Source of the DNA: an uncultured Mycoplasma sp.
GTDB lineage: Bacteria; Bacillota_I; Bacilli_A; RF39; UBA660
NCBI GenBank assembly: GCA_946500895.1
Contig: CAMMXG010000006.1
Coordinates: 1-57,394, forward strand
Length of the DNA: 57,394 bases
Direction: 5' to 3'
Below the pieces are notes generated by a model. It was given only the letters and a program-made list of their open reading frames with translations. It was not told the origin of the DNA and searched no databases. Each line of letters begins with the position of its first letter. Position 1 is the stretch's first letter. This document shows, piece after piece, positions 44,280-52,714 of the stretch. Position numbers and translations under genes: made by a program.

Positions 44280-46373
44280 TTATCTTGCTTTTGTTTCTTT
44301 TAATTCCTCTATGTAATTGGTGATTAAGTTTTTTATTTCTTCTTCTGTAAAAGAGTATTCTTGTTCTTCTTCATTTAATAAATTGTAATGACTTAAAATG
44401 GTGTAAAGGCTTATATCCTCTCCATCATAATCGATATCTAAAGTAATTCCAACTGGCCATAATATTGTTCCATCTTCTTCTTTGGTTATCGTAAAATAGT
44501 TTAAATAACTTCTTGTATTGGTATCAGATATAGATAATATATATAATGGTGTTATGGTTATTTCTTTATTATTTATTTCAATGTTTTTAAATATTTGATT
44601 ATTCTTTTCTATTTCTAATAAATAAGCTTTATTTAGTATATAAGATAGTTCTAATTTATTGTTATTCATAGAAAATTCTTGCATGTAACTAGCTAAGTTA
44701 ACATAGTTAGAAACATTTAGTAAAGTCTTTGAGCTAGTATAAATTAAGTCATTTTCATTATTCGTAATCATGAAGCCAATCTCTTTATCTTGCGTTAGAC
44801 CTATTTGGATTTTAAGATTGTTTATTTGCTCATTGCATAAAAACTCTCCATTTATATAAATAGGAATTTTTTTAGTATCTAAATTAATCGTTTTATCATA
44901 ATCAGCGATCATTTTATTCCAAAAAGCTTGGGTTCCAAATAAGTTTTTATCTTTTAGATATGCTATTTGTAATTTGGTTTCAAAAGATCTAAAACTTACA
45001 GTTCGATTTACCTCACTACTATCTAATTGCTCTACTTCTAGTCCTTTTAAAGTTCTTAGTGAATAAGTGTTATCATCATTATAATTCATAGATACTATAA
45101 AAGCATTATCTCTGGTATAGGCAATACTAGAGAAATCTTGATATTCATCTATTATCGTATTTAATTCGTCTTTCGTTATAATGGAATAATTTTGGTTAGT
45201 TAAATAGGAATTATATCGTTCTAAATATTGATCAAATAATTCTTGATTTCCTTTTAAAAGTCTTACAAAATTAGTAAATGGTTCATATGAGTTTTGTTCA
45301 TTTACATTTAATAAAGATAAAGAAAATAATTCATCTAATAAATTATCACAATCTTGAAGAGAAATGTATAAACCTAAATTGAGAGTTGTATCTTTAATTG
45401 TATTTGTACAATCACAAATATAATCTATATCAATACTTGGATATTTTTCTTTTAGAGTACTTATTAAGCCTTCAATTCCATATCTAGTGTAATCTTCATA
45501 AGTATAATCTGTAAAAGACATTAAATAGTCTAGTATTAATCCTTCATTTGTGTAAGTATTAATATTAGATGATAATAGACTTGTTACTTGATTGGTCATC
45601 GCTTCATTTAAAGCACTGTAGTTAGTAGCACGATAAACACCATATTCTGGCCAATAAAAACTCCACATCGCATGAATAAATTCATGATAGATTGTTTGTA
45701 AATTAGCATTAGAAGAGAAATTAATCCGGTTTTTACTTGACTCATAATTTGCTACAGAATAATTATTAAATTCTTCATGAAATTCATTTTCGGGAAGTTC
45801 TCTTATTTCTAATGTTTTTACATTTTCATAAAATACTCTTAAATCAATACTCGGATATTCTTCATAAACTCTATTTACTAAATTATAAATGATTTCTTTA
45901 TAATAATCATTTAAATTGGGATTGGAGGTGGCGGCTGCTAATACCTGTTCTTTGGTAATAGAGGAATAACCTAATATGCTGTCTAATTCTTTTAAATCCG
46001 TAATCAGATTCATTGTCGGAACAGCTTCAACACTTGTTACTACTACACTATCTTCTGTTTCTTCGACATGATAGTTTTTGAAGTTACTAGCAAGGGTATC
46101 ACCTAAAGCTGTTGCAAGCAAAGTAATTGCAAGGACACCACTCGTAAGACGGACTTTTTCTTTAAAAAAATATTTTCTTAAATCATATTCTATTAAAGGG
46201 TTATGAATATTATAAATATTATTTAATGCTTTAAAATCTTCTAGAGTGGGATAAATATACTCTCCTAGGTCATTTTTTTCTAAAAAGGTGCGACGATGAT
46301 TGTCATCTATAAAGATTGTAAATGTTTTGTTATGGTATTTTATATCAAATAACTTTTTATATGTAGTATTCAT
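44280..46373 (-). CDS. Membrane-anchored zinc-metallopeptidase-like protein
   Basis: 697 residues. The cytoplasmic N-terminus (about 1-72) is followed by one membrane helix (about 74-95) and a large outer domain. TIYHEFIHAMWSFYW near 231-245 has the HExxH zinc motif, and ALNEAMTNQV about 20 residues later supplies a gluzincin-type glutamate. The remainder (about 330-697) is beta-rich with no known domain. It is probably a surface protease; substrate unknown. It sits just after the glucosaminidase-like gene on the same strand. GGTGATAAA before the ATG. Confidence 0.6.
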   Translation of the reverse strand: MNTTYKKLFDIKYHNKTFTIFIDDNHRRTFLEKNDLGEYIYPTLEDFKALNNIYNIHNPLIEYDLRKYFFKEKVRLTSGVLAITLLATALGDTLASNFKNYHVEETEDSVVVTSVEAVPTMNLITDLKELDSILGYSSITKEQVLAAATSNPNLNDYYKEIIYNLVNRVYEEYPSIDLRVFYENVKTLEIRELPENEFHEEFNNYSVANYESSKNRINFSSNANLQTIYHEFIHAMWSFYWPEYGVYRATNYSALNEAMTNQVTSLLSSNINTYTNEGLILDYLMSFTDYTYEDYTRYGIEGLISTLKEKYPSIDIDYICDCTNTIKDTTLNLGLYISLQDCDNLLDELFSLSLLNVNEQNSYEPFTNFVRLLKGNQELFDQYLERYNSYLTNQNYSIITKDELNTIIDEYQDFSSIAYTRDNAFIVSMNYNDDNTYSLRTLKGLEVEQLDSSEVNRTVSFRSFETKLQIAYLKDKNLFGTQAFWNKMIADYDKTINLDTKKIPIYINGEFLCNEQINNLKIQIGLTQDKEIGFMITNNENDLIYTSSKTLLNVSNYVNLASYMQEFSMNNNKLELSYILNKAYLLEIEKNNQIFKNIEINNKEITITPLYILSISDTNTRSYLNYFTITKEEDGTILWPVGITLDIDYDGEDISLYTILSHYNLLNEEEQEYSFTEEEIKNLITNYIEELKETKAR

Positions 46374-46410
46374 TTTATCACCTATTTTATTATAGCAAAG
46401 AAAAAAGCAA

Positions 46411-46998
46411 TTAACTAGCCATAATTGCTTCTATATAATAATATACATCATCATGCCAATTAGGATTGGCTGCATATTTCGTGTTGATTGCCTCAGGTGT
46501 AGTTAGACCTTTCGCATAATAATTGTTTGCTAAATTATTAATAAATGCTTCTAAACCAGCTTCTAAGGTTTCAAATGATGCATAACGTCCACTGCTAGCT
46601 TTCATACCACCAACATTATTAGCATTACGTACTAGTGATGAACAGGTCCATTTACATCCGGTTTCTACTAAAATAATAGATGCTGCAACAACTGGATCGA
46701 CTCCTTTATCTATTGCTAGGGATGCAATTGTTGTTCCATAACCTTCTAAGGTAGAATTTAGAACATTATCAATTTTTAATCCTAATTCTTCTAAGGTTAA
46801 TCCCTCGTAAACAATAGGTTCTTCTACTACTACTTCTTCTACCTCATAACGACTTAATACTGTATCACTTCGGTATAAAACGTTTTCAACCACAATGTTT
46901 TCTACTAAAACTCTTTCTTTATTCTTTTCTTTGTATCCAATAATTAAACTACCTGTAATTAAAATAACAAATGCCATTTTAATACATAATGTTTTCAT
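46411..46998 (-). CDS. Secreted glucosaminidase/lysozyme-like cell-wall enzyme
   Basis: 195 residues. A signal anchor (about 5-24), a variable acidic stem (about 30-75), then a lysozyme-fold domain. SIILVETGCKWTCSSL carries the likely catalytic glutamate, NNVGGMKASSGRYASFETLEAG is the substrate-cleft motif seen in LytG/FlgJ-type N-acetylglucosaminidases, and NWHDDVYYYIEAI ends the fold. Probable muralytic activity. GGAGGAAG is a strong ribosome site. Confidence 0.75.
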   Translation of the reverse strand: MKTLCIKMAFVILITGSLIIGYKEKNKERVLVENIVVENVLYRSDTVLSRYEVEEVVVEEPIVYEGLTLEELGLKIDNVLNSTLEGYGTTIASLAIDKGVDPVVAASIILVETGCKWTCSSLVRNANNVGGMKASSGRYASFETLEAGLEAFINNLANNYYAKGLTTPEAINTKYAANPNWHDDVYYYIEAIMAS

Positions 46999-47082
46999 GT
47001 ATACTTCCTCCTACTTCAACTGCGAAGTGATTAGTATTCTACCATAATTTGTTTTATTTGTCAAATTAGTGCATACTTTTGT

Positions 47083-47379
47083 TCATATTCTTTCAATATC
47101 TATGATATCTAACATGTTGATTCTATCGCCATTTAAACATAAAAGATAATTGCCAGATTTGCCAACGATGGTAGTTTTCATCTCTCCATTTCTAGTATGA
47201 ATAGAAACGTTACTTTTATACACATGGTGAGGAGAAGCAAAAATTTGATTAATTTTTTCATAAACGTTTACTTTATTAGCACTTCTAATCTCTTCTGGTT
47301 TGCCAAAATAAATATCATTGTTATTTCTGATTTCTTTATCAATAGGATTGGCATATACGCTTGGTAAATCTTTTTTCAT
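47083..47379 (-). CDS. Hypothetical protein
   Basis: 98 residues from the ATG at 47379 behind AGAGGTG; a longer reading lacks a ribosome site. A basic N-terminal half (SVYANPIDKEIRNNN) and a beta-rich C-terminal half (GEMKTTIVGKSGNYLLCLNG). No family recognised. It is divergent from the SEDS gene with only about 60 bases between. Confidence 0.5.
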   Translation of the reverse strand: MKKDLPSVYANPIDKEIRNNNDIYFGKPEEIRSANKVNVYEKINQIFASPHHVYKSNVSIHTRNGEMKTTIVGKSGNYLLCLNGDRINMLDIIDIERI

Positions 47380-47439
47380 TTTTAGAACACCTCTAATACA
47401 TTTTATGATAAAAAAGCAATTCTGAAACATACTAATATT

Positions 47440-48519
47440 ATGAAAAAGAAAATTGTTGGAGATAGACTATTGTTTTTTATACCAATTCTTATCCTTATTA
47501 TCATTTCACTTTTTAATATGTACTATGTAAGTATGATGGATGGATATGAAAATTATCTTTTTAAACAGGCTTTGTGGTTTGTTCTTGGTTTTGGTGTGCT
47601 TATTTTATTTTATATCTTAAAACCTAAAATTTTCTTTCGATATTCGGCATATTTATATTGGATTAATGTACTTCTTCTAATATTGGTATTATTTTTTGGA
47701 ACAACAATTAATGGTTCTAGAGCATGGTTTAGACTTCCCTTTTTTTCCTTTCAGCCGAGTGAACTGATGAAATTTAGTCTTGCTTTATATTTAAGTAAAA
47801 TACTAGCAAAGATGAAATCTAAAAATATGCGAGAAGAATTTAAAGTTCTTCTAAAAGCTTTGTTTATTACTTTGATACCATCCTTATTTGTTTTTTTAGA
47901 GCCTGATACAGGTGCGATTATCATTTATTTTCTCATTATGATTGGGATTATTTTAGTTTATAAAATAAATTTTAAATGGTATATTCTTTTAGGAATTATT
48001 TTGATTTTGTTTTTTGGGGCTTTTTTCTATTTGTATTATTTTCATCAAGATTTACTTATTAATCTTATTGGAACTTCTTTCTTTTACCGCGTAGATAGAA
48101 TACTCTCTTTTGTTAATAATGATTCTTTTCAGTTAAATCGTGCTTTAATTTCGATTGGATCGGCTAATTTTTTTACATACAGTAATGGTGTTTATATTCC
48201 TGAGGCTCCTACTGATTTTATCGTTGCTTTTTCTATTAGTAATCTTGGTATTATTAGTTTTATCCTTATTTTACTTTGTTTCTTTATTTTGGATATTTAC
48301 TTTTTAATTAAACTTTTTAGAATTAAAAATAGGCAATATAAAATGTTTATCGCTGGTTTTTTAACTATGTTTATATTTGCGCAAATAGAAAATATTGGTA
48401 TGAATTTGGGGCTTTTGCCAATCATTGGACTTCCTCTTCCATTTGTTAGTTATGGTGGAACTAATATTATTGTTTATTTTATGTTTTTAGGTATTTTAGT
48501 TAACATAAAAAATAATTAG
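47440..48519 (+). CDS. SEDS peptidoglycan polymerase, RodA/FtsW type
   Basis: 359 residues with about ten membrane segments. Signature stretches are GSRAWFRLPFFSFQPSELMK near 91-110, FLEPDTGAIIIY near 150, and PFVSYGGTNIIVYF near 331-344. SEDS proteins polymerise glycan strands from lipid II with a partner class B PBP. RodA, FtsW and SpoVE cannot be told apart here, and no partner is adjacent. The ATG has no clear ribosome site; a TTG at 47470 behind GGAG is an alternative start. Confidence 0.9.
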   Translation: MKKKIVGDRLLFFIPILILIIISLFNMYYVSMMDGYENYLFKQALWFVLGFGVLILFYILKPKIFFRYSAYLYWINVLLLILVLFFGTTINGSRAWFRLPFFSFQPSELMKFSLALYLSKILAKMKSKNMREEFKVLLKALFITLIPSLFVFLEPDTGAIIIYFLIMIGIILVYKINFKWYILLGIILILFFGAFFYLYYFHQDLLINLIGTSFFYRVDRILSFVNNDSFQLNRALISIGSANFFTYSNGVYIPEAPTDFIVAFSISNLGIISFILILLCFFILDIYFLIKLFRIKNRQYKMFIAGFLTMFIFAQIENIGMNLGLLPIIGLPLPFVSYGGTNIIVYFMFLGILVNIKNN

Positions 48520-48570
48520 TTTTATTAAAAATATTAAAATTAATTTAATATATTGTAAATAAATTGTATA

Positions 48571-48599
48571 TTGTATTTATATTAAAAATAGTTTATACT
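48571..48599 (+). promoter_or_regulatory. Promoter of the antisense RNA, copy B
   Basis: TTGTAT (48571-48576), 17 bases, TATACT (48594-48599). Confidence 0.75.
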
Positions 48600-48605
48600 T
48601 AAATT

Positions 48606-48686
48606 GTAAGCGTTAGGGAAATAACCTAATGCCTACTGTTGTGTTTCAGCATTGGTTATTATCTCGATGACCAATGCTATTTTTAT
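48606..48686 (+). ncRNA. Convergent antisense RNA, candidate antitoxin (copy B)
   Basis: It starts near 48606 and ends at a terminator: AGCATTGGT/ACCAATGCT stem (48648-48678) followed by a T-rich tail. About 80 nt, complementary to the last 17 codons, the stop codon and the 3' closing arm of the peptide mRNA. Same length and layout as copy A although the stems differ in sequence. Confidence 0.7.
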
Positions 48687-48822
48687 TATTCTTGGTAAAA
48701 TTACTTTTAGCCGAACCTTCATTTCTTTATTCACCTCATTTCTACAACCAAAACCCCCTAGGAGTAAGGGAAGTAAAAATAGAAATGGAAAAGAATAAAG
48801 GCATGCATTGTCCCTAACGCTC
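48607..48822 (-). other. Structured peptide mRNA of element B with 5'-3' closing stem
   Basis: The 5' arm GAGCGTTAGGGA (48811-48822) pairs over 12 bases with TCCCTAACGCTT (48608-48619), plus AATGC/GCATT inside. Several pairs differ from copy A on both sides, so pairing is conserved while sequence is not. TTTACTTC (48770-48777) can pair with the ribosome site GAGGTGAA (48730-48737) over eight positions, again with compensating changes relative to copy A. Confidence 0.7.
48633..48722 (-). CDS. 29-residue hydrophobic peptide, candidate type I toxin (copy B)
   Basis: ATG at 48722, with GAGGTGA 9-15 bases before it. The peptide begins MKVRLKVILPRIIKIALVIE and ends NAETQQ, polar where copy A is basic. 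One membrane-spanning stretch. A longer in-frame ORF back to 48896 runs through the promoter and leader and is not credible. Expression would need release of the hidden ribosome site. Confidence 0.65.
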   Translation of the reverse strand: MKVRLKVILPRIIKIALVIEIITNAETQQ

Positions 48823-48830
48823 AAGTTTAT

Positions 48831-48859
48831 ATTATGAATGAAGTTAATTAAAAAAGCAA
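48831..48859 (-). promoter_or_regulatory. Promoter of the element B peptide mRNA
   Basis: Minus strand TTGCTT (48854-48859), 17 bases, CATAAT (48831-48836). Confidence 0.75.
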
Positions 48860-48868
48860 GAAAAAGCG

Positions 48869-48906
48869 TTCGACAAATTCCGATGGATTGTGACATCTAT
48901 GTCGAA
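48869..48906. promoter_or_regulatory. Inverted pair of Spo0A-box-like heptamers, element B
   Basis: TTCGACA (48869-48875) and TGTCGAA (48900-48906) flank the upstream side of the element B promoter, as in element A. The distance between heptamers differs (24 against 12 bases), but the inner site is at the same distance from the -35 box. Confidence 0.5.
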
Positions 48907-48983
48907 AATAAAAACGAACCTATTGAATATTTTGGTTCATCTATCTTTATTTTTAAAAAAATAAATAAAATTAAAATTTTTGC

Positions 48984-49012
48984 TTGACAAATCAATCTTT
49001 TTGTTGTAGTAT
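48984..49012 (+). promoter_or_regulatory. Strong promoter of the candidate sRNA
   Basis: Perfect TTGACA (48984-48989), 17 bases, TAGTAT (49007-49012). Confidence 0.85.
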
Positions 49013-49018
49013 ACATTC

Positions 49019-49151
49019 TCGAACATTTAGTTTGTTTGAATATTCTTTTCCATTCTTTGATATACTTCCTTTACTTAACTAATATCAAATTCTACTAATT
49101 CAAACAATAAATGTTTTTTATTTGTTATTTGGCCCTCTTTGGGCTTTTTTT
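49019..49151 (+). ncRNA. Candidate structured small RNA with a 6S-like outline
   Basis: About 130 nt from promoter to terminator, with no ORF. A closing stem of 17 pairs joins 49022-49040 with 49099-49115 (two-base bulge). An inner stem TTTGATAT/ATATCAAA (49056-49063, 49082-49089) is separated by a large pyrimidine-rich internal loop (15 and 9 nt). The end is GCCC-TCTTT-GGGC followed by seven T residues. Two stems around a central bubble recall 6S RNA, but it is shorter than 180-200 nt and no sequence match is claimed. Confidence 0.65.
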
Positions 49152-49875
49152 ATTGCTTCTTTTCTACTTCATAAGTATTTATTAATTCCTTTTCAGCTTT
49201 ATCATCCTTTATAGTATAAATATATTCTTCTAAAATAAGATTTTCTTCTTCTTTTTCTTCTAGAGTATAAATACTATTATCTTCTATTTTAGCTAATACC
49301 TGTTTATCATCAGCATAAAATATATTTAATTCTTCCTCCGTTATATTGCTGTACTCTAAGGCTTCATCATATACTAAAACATGTTCTAGAATTGTATCTC
49401 TCTTGGAATTCCATACAAAATATTCCCCTTTAAGGCTATCAATATTAGAATACACCTCTACTAATAAGTAATCTTTATCAGAGTTTATTATCTTTATATT
49501 CGATTCTTCAATTGTTAACTCATTATTCGTATCGTTGCTAAAGATTTCTTCTATACTTTTGGCTTTAAAGTCATTTTCAATTTCTTCATTTAATATTTCG
49601 AAGCCATCTAAATATAAGATCAAATTGATTGAAGCTTCATTTTTGGCAAATTTAACATGGTAAACACATTTTAACTTGTGTCTTTTTCCATCTAGTTCAA
49701 TGTTATAGATTTCACTTAATTCATTTGATGTCATATTACTAGTCGCTTTTTCTATACTCTTTACTTTTCTTATAGTTTCTTCTTCTTTTATATCTTGATG
49801 CATTAAAGTATAGGTAGTAAGGGTTGCAATACCAAATAGAATTATTATTAAAACGAATAAGCTTATTTTTTTCAT
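49150..49875 (-). CDS. Exported or membrane-anchored hypothetical protein
   Basis: 241 residues from the ATG at 49875 behind GAGGAATATT. Signal-anchor helix (about 4-24), then an acidic outer domain rich in Glu, Asn and Ile with alternating strands. Two cysteine positions only. No family recognised. It follows the pilin-type cassette on the same strand after a terminator, so it may be separate. Confidence 0.5.
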   Translation of the reverse strand: MKKISLFVLIIILFGIATLTTYTLMHQDIKEEETIRKVKSIEKATSNMTSNELSEIYNIELDGKRHKLKCVYHVKFAKNEASINLILYLDGFEILNEEIENDFKAKSIEEIFSNDTNNELTIEESNIKIINSDKDYLLVEVYSNIDSLKGEYFVWNSKRDTILEHVLVYDEALEYSNITEEELNIFYADDKQVLAKIEDNSIYTLEEKEEENLILEEYIYTIKDDKAEKELINTYEVEKKQ

Positions 49876-49925
49876 AATATTCCTCACTTACTTAATATTA
49901 TATCAATAAAGTAAGCTTTTTAAAA

Positions 49926-49957
49926 CTAAAAATAGTTACTTATGTTAAGTAACTATT
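49926..49957 (-). terminator. Terminator of the pilin cassette
   Basis: Minus-strand ATAGTTACTT/AAGTAACTAT stem followed by TTTTTAG. It overlaps the stop codon of the CpaE/TadZ-like gene. Confidence 0.8.
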
Positions 49958-50948
49958 TGAAAATATTAAATAATTTTGCTTTTCCAGAACTACTGCTGTT
50001 TAATCTAGAAAAACCGAGTGCTACTAAAAAGTCATCTAATATTTGTTCATGTTCTTTTTTATCATCTAAATATGGTATATTAAAGAACACTTTGCTGTTT
50101 GATTCATGTTCAAAATCATTGATATCTTTGTTGTTTAAAACACTTTTATTTAAAACTATTTTTTTATCTTTTAATTTTTCAAACGCTTCCCTGTCTTGAC
50201 GTATTAATTTATTTAGCTTTATTAATCCAGGTTCAATTAAGTAGACAATGTCATTGCATAAATTTCCTTGGGTTGAATCATTTAAATCTACTAATATTAC
50301 TTCGGCATCTGGATTATTCGCAATATTAAAGGCTAAATCAAGAGATGTTGTAGATTTTAGACTTTTATCATTAAAATATTTAAAATCTTCCTTGTCTACT
50401 TCTAATGCTACGACATTGTATGCTACTTCTAAATGGCGTTTTAACATATAAACTAGTGTTGTTGCTCCTGCATGAGCAGTAACATTTTTAAAACCGACAA
50501 TTCTAAGTCCGCCACTTCCCGTACCAGTAAATGTATCATATTCTAATACGCCACCATCATTATTTCCATTTAAATTATGATATTGGGCTACGTCTTTGTA
50601 TGAATTTGGATTATCAATTAAAAATTTTACAGCATTGATATTTCTGGTGAAATTATATATTCCCATTGATACTAGTCCAGATAAATATCCACCACTGTTA
50701 ACCATAGCGGAATCATCTAATAATAGAATTAATTTGCTAGGGTCAAAATTGACAGATAATTTTTGAATATTTTTTATATTTTGATAACCTTTAATTGCTG
50801 TGATATCAATAATCATTTTATTAAAATAAAAATTGGTAAAAATACTTGCTAATTCTTCAACTTCAAATTCACCATTAATACTTTTTATTACATCAATATC
50901 TAATGTTGCTAACATATTTTGATATTTATTTGATACAATTACATTCAT
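49953..50948 (-). CDS. CpaE/TadZ-like protein with degenerate Walker A
   Basis: 331 residues. The N-terminal half (about 1-130) looks like a receiver-type alpha/beta domain. A MinD/ParA-like domain follows: RIVGFKNVTAHAGATTLVYML near 151-171 sits at the Walker A position, but the KGGxGKT lysines are replaced. VVALEVDKEDFKYF and EVILVDLND match later strands. TadZ/CpaE proteins with altered Walker A place Tad pilus machines at the pole. Its position behind four pilin-like genes supports that role. Confidence 0.65.
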   Translation of the reverse strand: MNVIVSNKYQNMLATLDIDVIKSINGEFEVEELASIFTNFYFNKMIIDITAIKGYQNIKNIQKLSVNFDPSKLILLLDDSAMVNSGGYLSGLVSMGIYNFTRNINAVKFLIDNPNSYKDVAQYHNLNGNNDGGVLEYDTFTGTGSGGLRIVGFKNVTAHAGATTLVYMLKRHLEVAYNVVALEVDKEDFKYFNDKSLKSTTSLDLAFNIANNPDAEVILVDLNDSTQGNLCNDIVYLIEPGLIKLNKLIRQDREAFEKLKDKKIVLNKSVLNNKDINDFEHESNSKVFFNIPYLDDKKEHEQILDDFLVALGFSRLNSSSSGKAKLFNIFK

Positions 50949-50963
50949 GTTGTTCCCCTCTTT

Positions 50964-51452
50964 CTAATCTCCTATTGAATCTTCATATTCAGGATCATCG
51001 TTTGATTGAAAATTACTAGTACTTCCTTTAATTGTAAAGCCAGAAGTATTGCCTATAACTGGTAAATTGAATTTATAAAAAATGGTAATTTGATAATAAT
51101 TGCTGGTATTAGCACCATCATATTTTTTTATACAATAATAATATCTAACTCCTTCACGAGCTTGTTCTAAATTGGTTCCGTTTAAATCCAAAGAGCCGTA
51201 AACACCTGTGCTATCTTCGCCATCCGGAACACAAATTCCCACTACATCATAAGTTGTATAACGTAAATAATTATTGACTAATTCAATTGATTCGCTGTTC
51301 AATCCCTCATACTTTTCTACCATATCGATCATTTCATTTTTTATTCTTACTGTACGTGAATAATTAATTGTCAGAATAATAAAACCTACAAAAAACATGA
51401 TAAAAACAATCATTAAGCCTAAAAGCCATGTTCCACCTATTGTCCGTCTCAT
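50964..51452 (-). CDS. TadE-like pseudopilin
   Basis: 162 residues. A short basic leader RRTIGG, then one hydrophobic helix (about 8-28), then an outer domain with two cysteines (CVPDGED, YYCIKKYD) and strands such as YYQITIFYKFNLPVIG. The G-G at the leader end would suit a prepilin peptidase. It overlaps the stop of the gene upstream and lies 15 bases before the CpaE-like gene. Paralogous to its neighbour (both have TxxYKxxLPVI-like strands and NYS...VKNE). Confidence 0.6.
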   Translation of the reverse strand: MRRTIGGTWLLGLMIVFIMFFVGFIILTINYSRTVRIKNEMIDMVEKYEGLNSESIELVNNYLRYTTYDVVGICVPDGEDSTGVYGSLDLNGTNLEQAREGVRYYYCIKKYDGANTSNYYQITIFYKFNLPVIGNTSGFTIKGSTSNFQSNDDPEYEDSIGD

Positions 51453-51985
51453 GAACTCACCCCACTACACCATGGATAACTGCTGCGATCTCCAGTTTCA
51501 GCATCACATTCATTCGGCTCGTATATTCTGCCAGATTCTCCATATATAACAAATTCAAAGAAGCTGTTGATAACTGGTAAATCCAATTGATAAAATACTC
51601 TTACTTGATAATATAGCGCATTAGGAAGTTCTGAATTGGTATTTGCTCTTACTGCTTTTACACAAAAAGCTGAATTGTTATAATCAATTAATCCTTCTCT
51701 ATTAAATCCAACCCAACCATCATTAACATCGCATTCACCAGTACTTCTGTAATTTGATTCTCTAAAGTAATCTGTGATTTGTTCAGAAAAGTTGTAACAA
51801 TTGTTATTGCTGTTTGGGGTGGCTGAAGTACATACTCCACCTTGATTTTTTATTATGTTTATAATTTCATTTTTAACATTATATGCCTTAGAATAGTTAA
51901 TTGATAGACTTATATAGCCAGCAAAGAGCAAAACAAAGACAATGACAATGTTAAATAATGATACGCCACCTATTGCCTCTTTCAT
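51449..51985 (-). CDS. TadE-like pseudopilin, Cys-containing
   Basis: 178 residues. Leader MKEAIGG, hydrophobic helix (about 10-28), NYSKAYNVKNEIINII after it, then an outer domain with six cysteines. The strand YYQVRVFYQLDLPVINSFF repeats that of the neighbour. Shares the KEA-G leader with the two small pilins, so all four are probably cut by one prepilin peptidase. AGGTGAAAAATAG precedes the ATG. Confidence 0.6.
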   Translation of the reverse strand: MKEAIGGVSLFNIVIVFVLLFAGYISLSINYSKAYNVKNEIINIIKNQGGVCTSATPNSNNNCYNFSEQITDYFRESNYRSTGECDVNDGWVGFNREGLIDYNNSAFCVKAVRANTNSELPNALYYQVRVFYQLDLPVINSFFEFVIYGESGRIYEPNECDAETGDRSSYPWCSGVSS

Positions 51986-52001
51986 CTATTTTTCACCTCA
52001 A

Positions 52002-52265
52002 TTAACCTTTCCAAGCGCATGTAATATCATGCTCTGTGCCATCGCTATCAGTATAAGTACATGTTACTTCTCCACTTGACGGTACTACACAATTGCCTTG
52101 TGAATCTCTTTCAGGACAAGGGCATATAGCTTCATCACATCTGGTTTCTCTAGCAAAGTTGTTTCTGATAGATGGCCATAATACAGTAAAGAAAAAAAAG
52201 GACAACAAAGCCACTATAATTACAACAATTACTGTTAAATTAAGTTCCCCTGTTGCCTCTTTCAT
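52002..52265 (-). CDS. Small Flp/Tad-like pilin, Cys-rich
   Basis: 87 residues. Leader MKEATG, then ELNLTVIVVIIVALLSFFFF as the pilin helix, then a compact outer part with six cysteines (RCDEAICPCPE, GNCVV, VTCTYTD, ITCAW) that could form three disulfides. It has no helix-capping EY of classical Flp. Very similar N-terminus to the gene at 52289, a tandem duplication. Confidence 0.6.
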   Translation of the reverse strand: MKEATGELNLTVIVVIIVALLSFFFFTVLWPSIRNNFARETRCDEAICPCPERDSQGNCVVPSSGEVTCTYTDSDGTEHDITCAWKG

Positions 52266-52288
52266 TTCTTTCTACCTCCATTTAAATT

Positions 52289-52558
52289 TTATCCTGCTGC
52301 ATTTCCGCCAGTGCCAGAACCACCTGCACCATTTTCTGAAAAATAATTAGTACAGTCAACGGTTTGTGTTGCGCCGTCTTCATCAACATATGTACAAGCA
52401 TCAAGACCGTCATCACAATTTGCCATTGCACAATAAGTACTAGCCTTAATTGAATTTTGAATTCCTGGCCATACAAATGCATAGAAGAATGCGGCTACGG
52501 CTGCGATTGCTACTACTGTAACAACTGTCATGTTTAATTCTCCAGTTGCTTCCTTCAT
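52289..52558 (-). CDS. Small Flp/Tad-like pilin, first gene of cassette
   Basis: 89 residues. Leader MKEATG, helix ELNMTVVTVVAIAAVAAFFY, outer part with four cysteines and a CTYVDEDG segment shared with its neighbour (CTYTDSDG), and a Gly/Asn-rich flexible end. AAAGGAGGAATAAA is the strongest ribosome site of the cassette, as expected for the major pilin. The secretion ATPase, platform protein and peptidase are not in the window. Confidence 0.65.
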   Translation of the reverse strand: MKEATGELNMTVVTVVAIAAVAAFFYAFVWPGIQNSIKASTYCAMANCDDGLDACTYVDEDGATQTVDCTNYFSENGAGGSGTGGNAAG

Positions 52559-52660
52559 ATATTTATTCCTCCTTTTACTTTTTTCTATTATTTATTATAA
52601 CTAATTTTTGGTAAAATATCAATAAGTACATTGGCATTTTGTAAAATTAGTCTAAATATG

Positions 52661-52690
52661 TTGTATATTTTGTCTTTTTTGTGTTATATT
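52661..52690 (+). promoter_or_regulatory. Possible promoter of the CPBP gene
   Basis: TTGTAT (52661-52666), 18 bases, TATATT (52685-52690). Confidence 0.5.
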
Positions 52691-52714
52691 TATTTTAGAA
52701 GAAGAGTTGATATT

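Noticed and set aside
48633-48896. 87-residue ORF on the minus strand
   Set aside because: Its first two thirds run through the promoter, leader and closing stem of element B. Only the last 29 codons have a ribosome site and a counterpart in element A.
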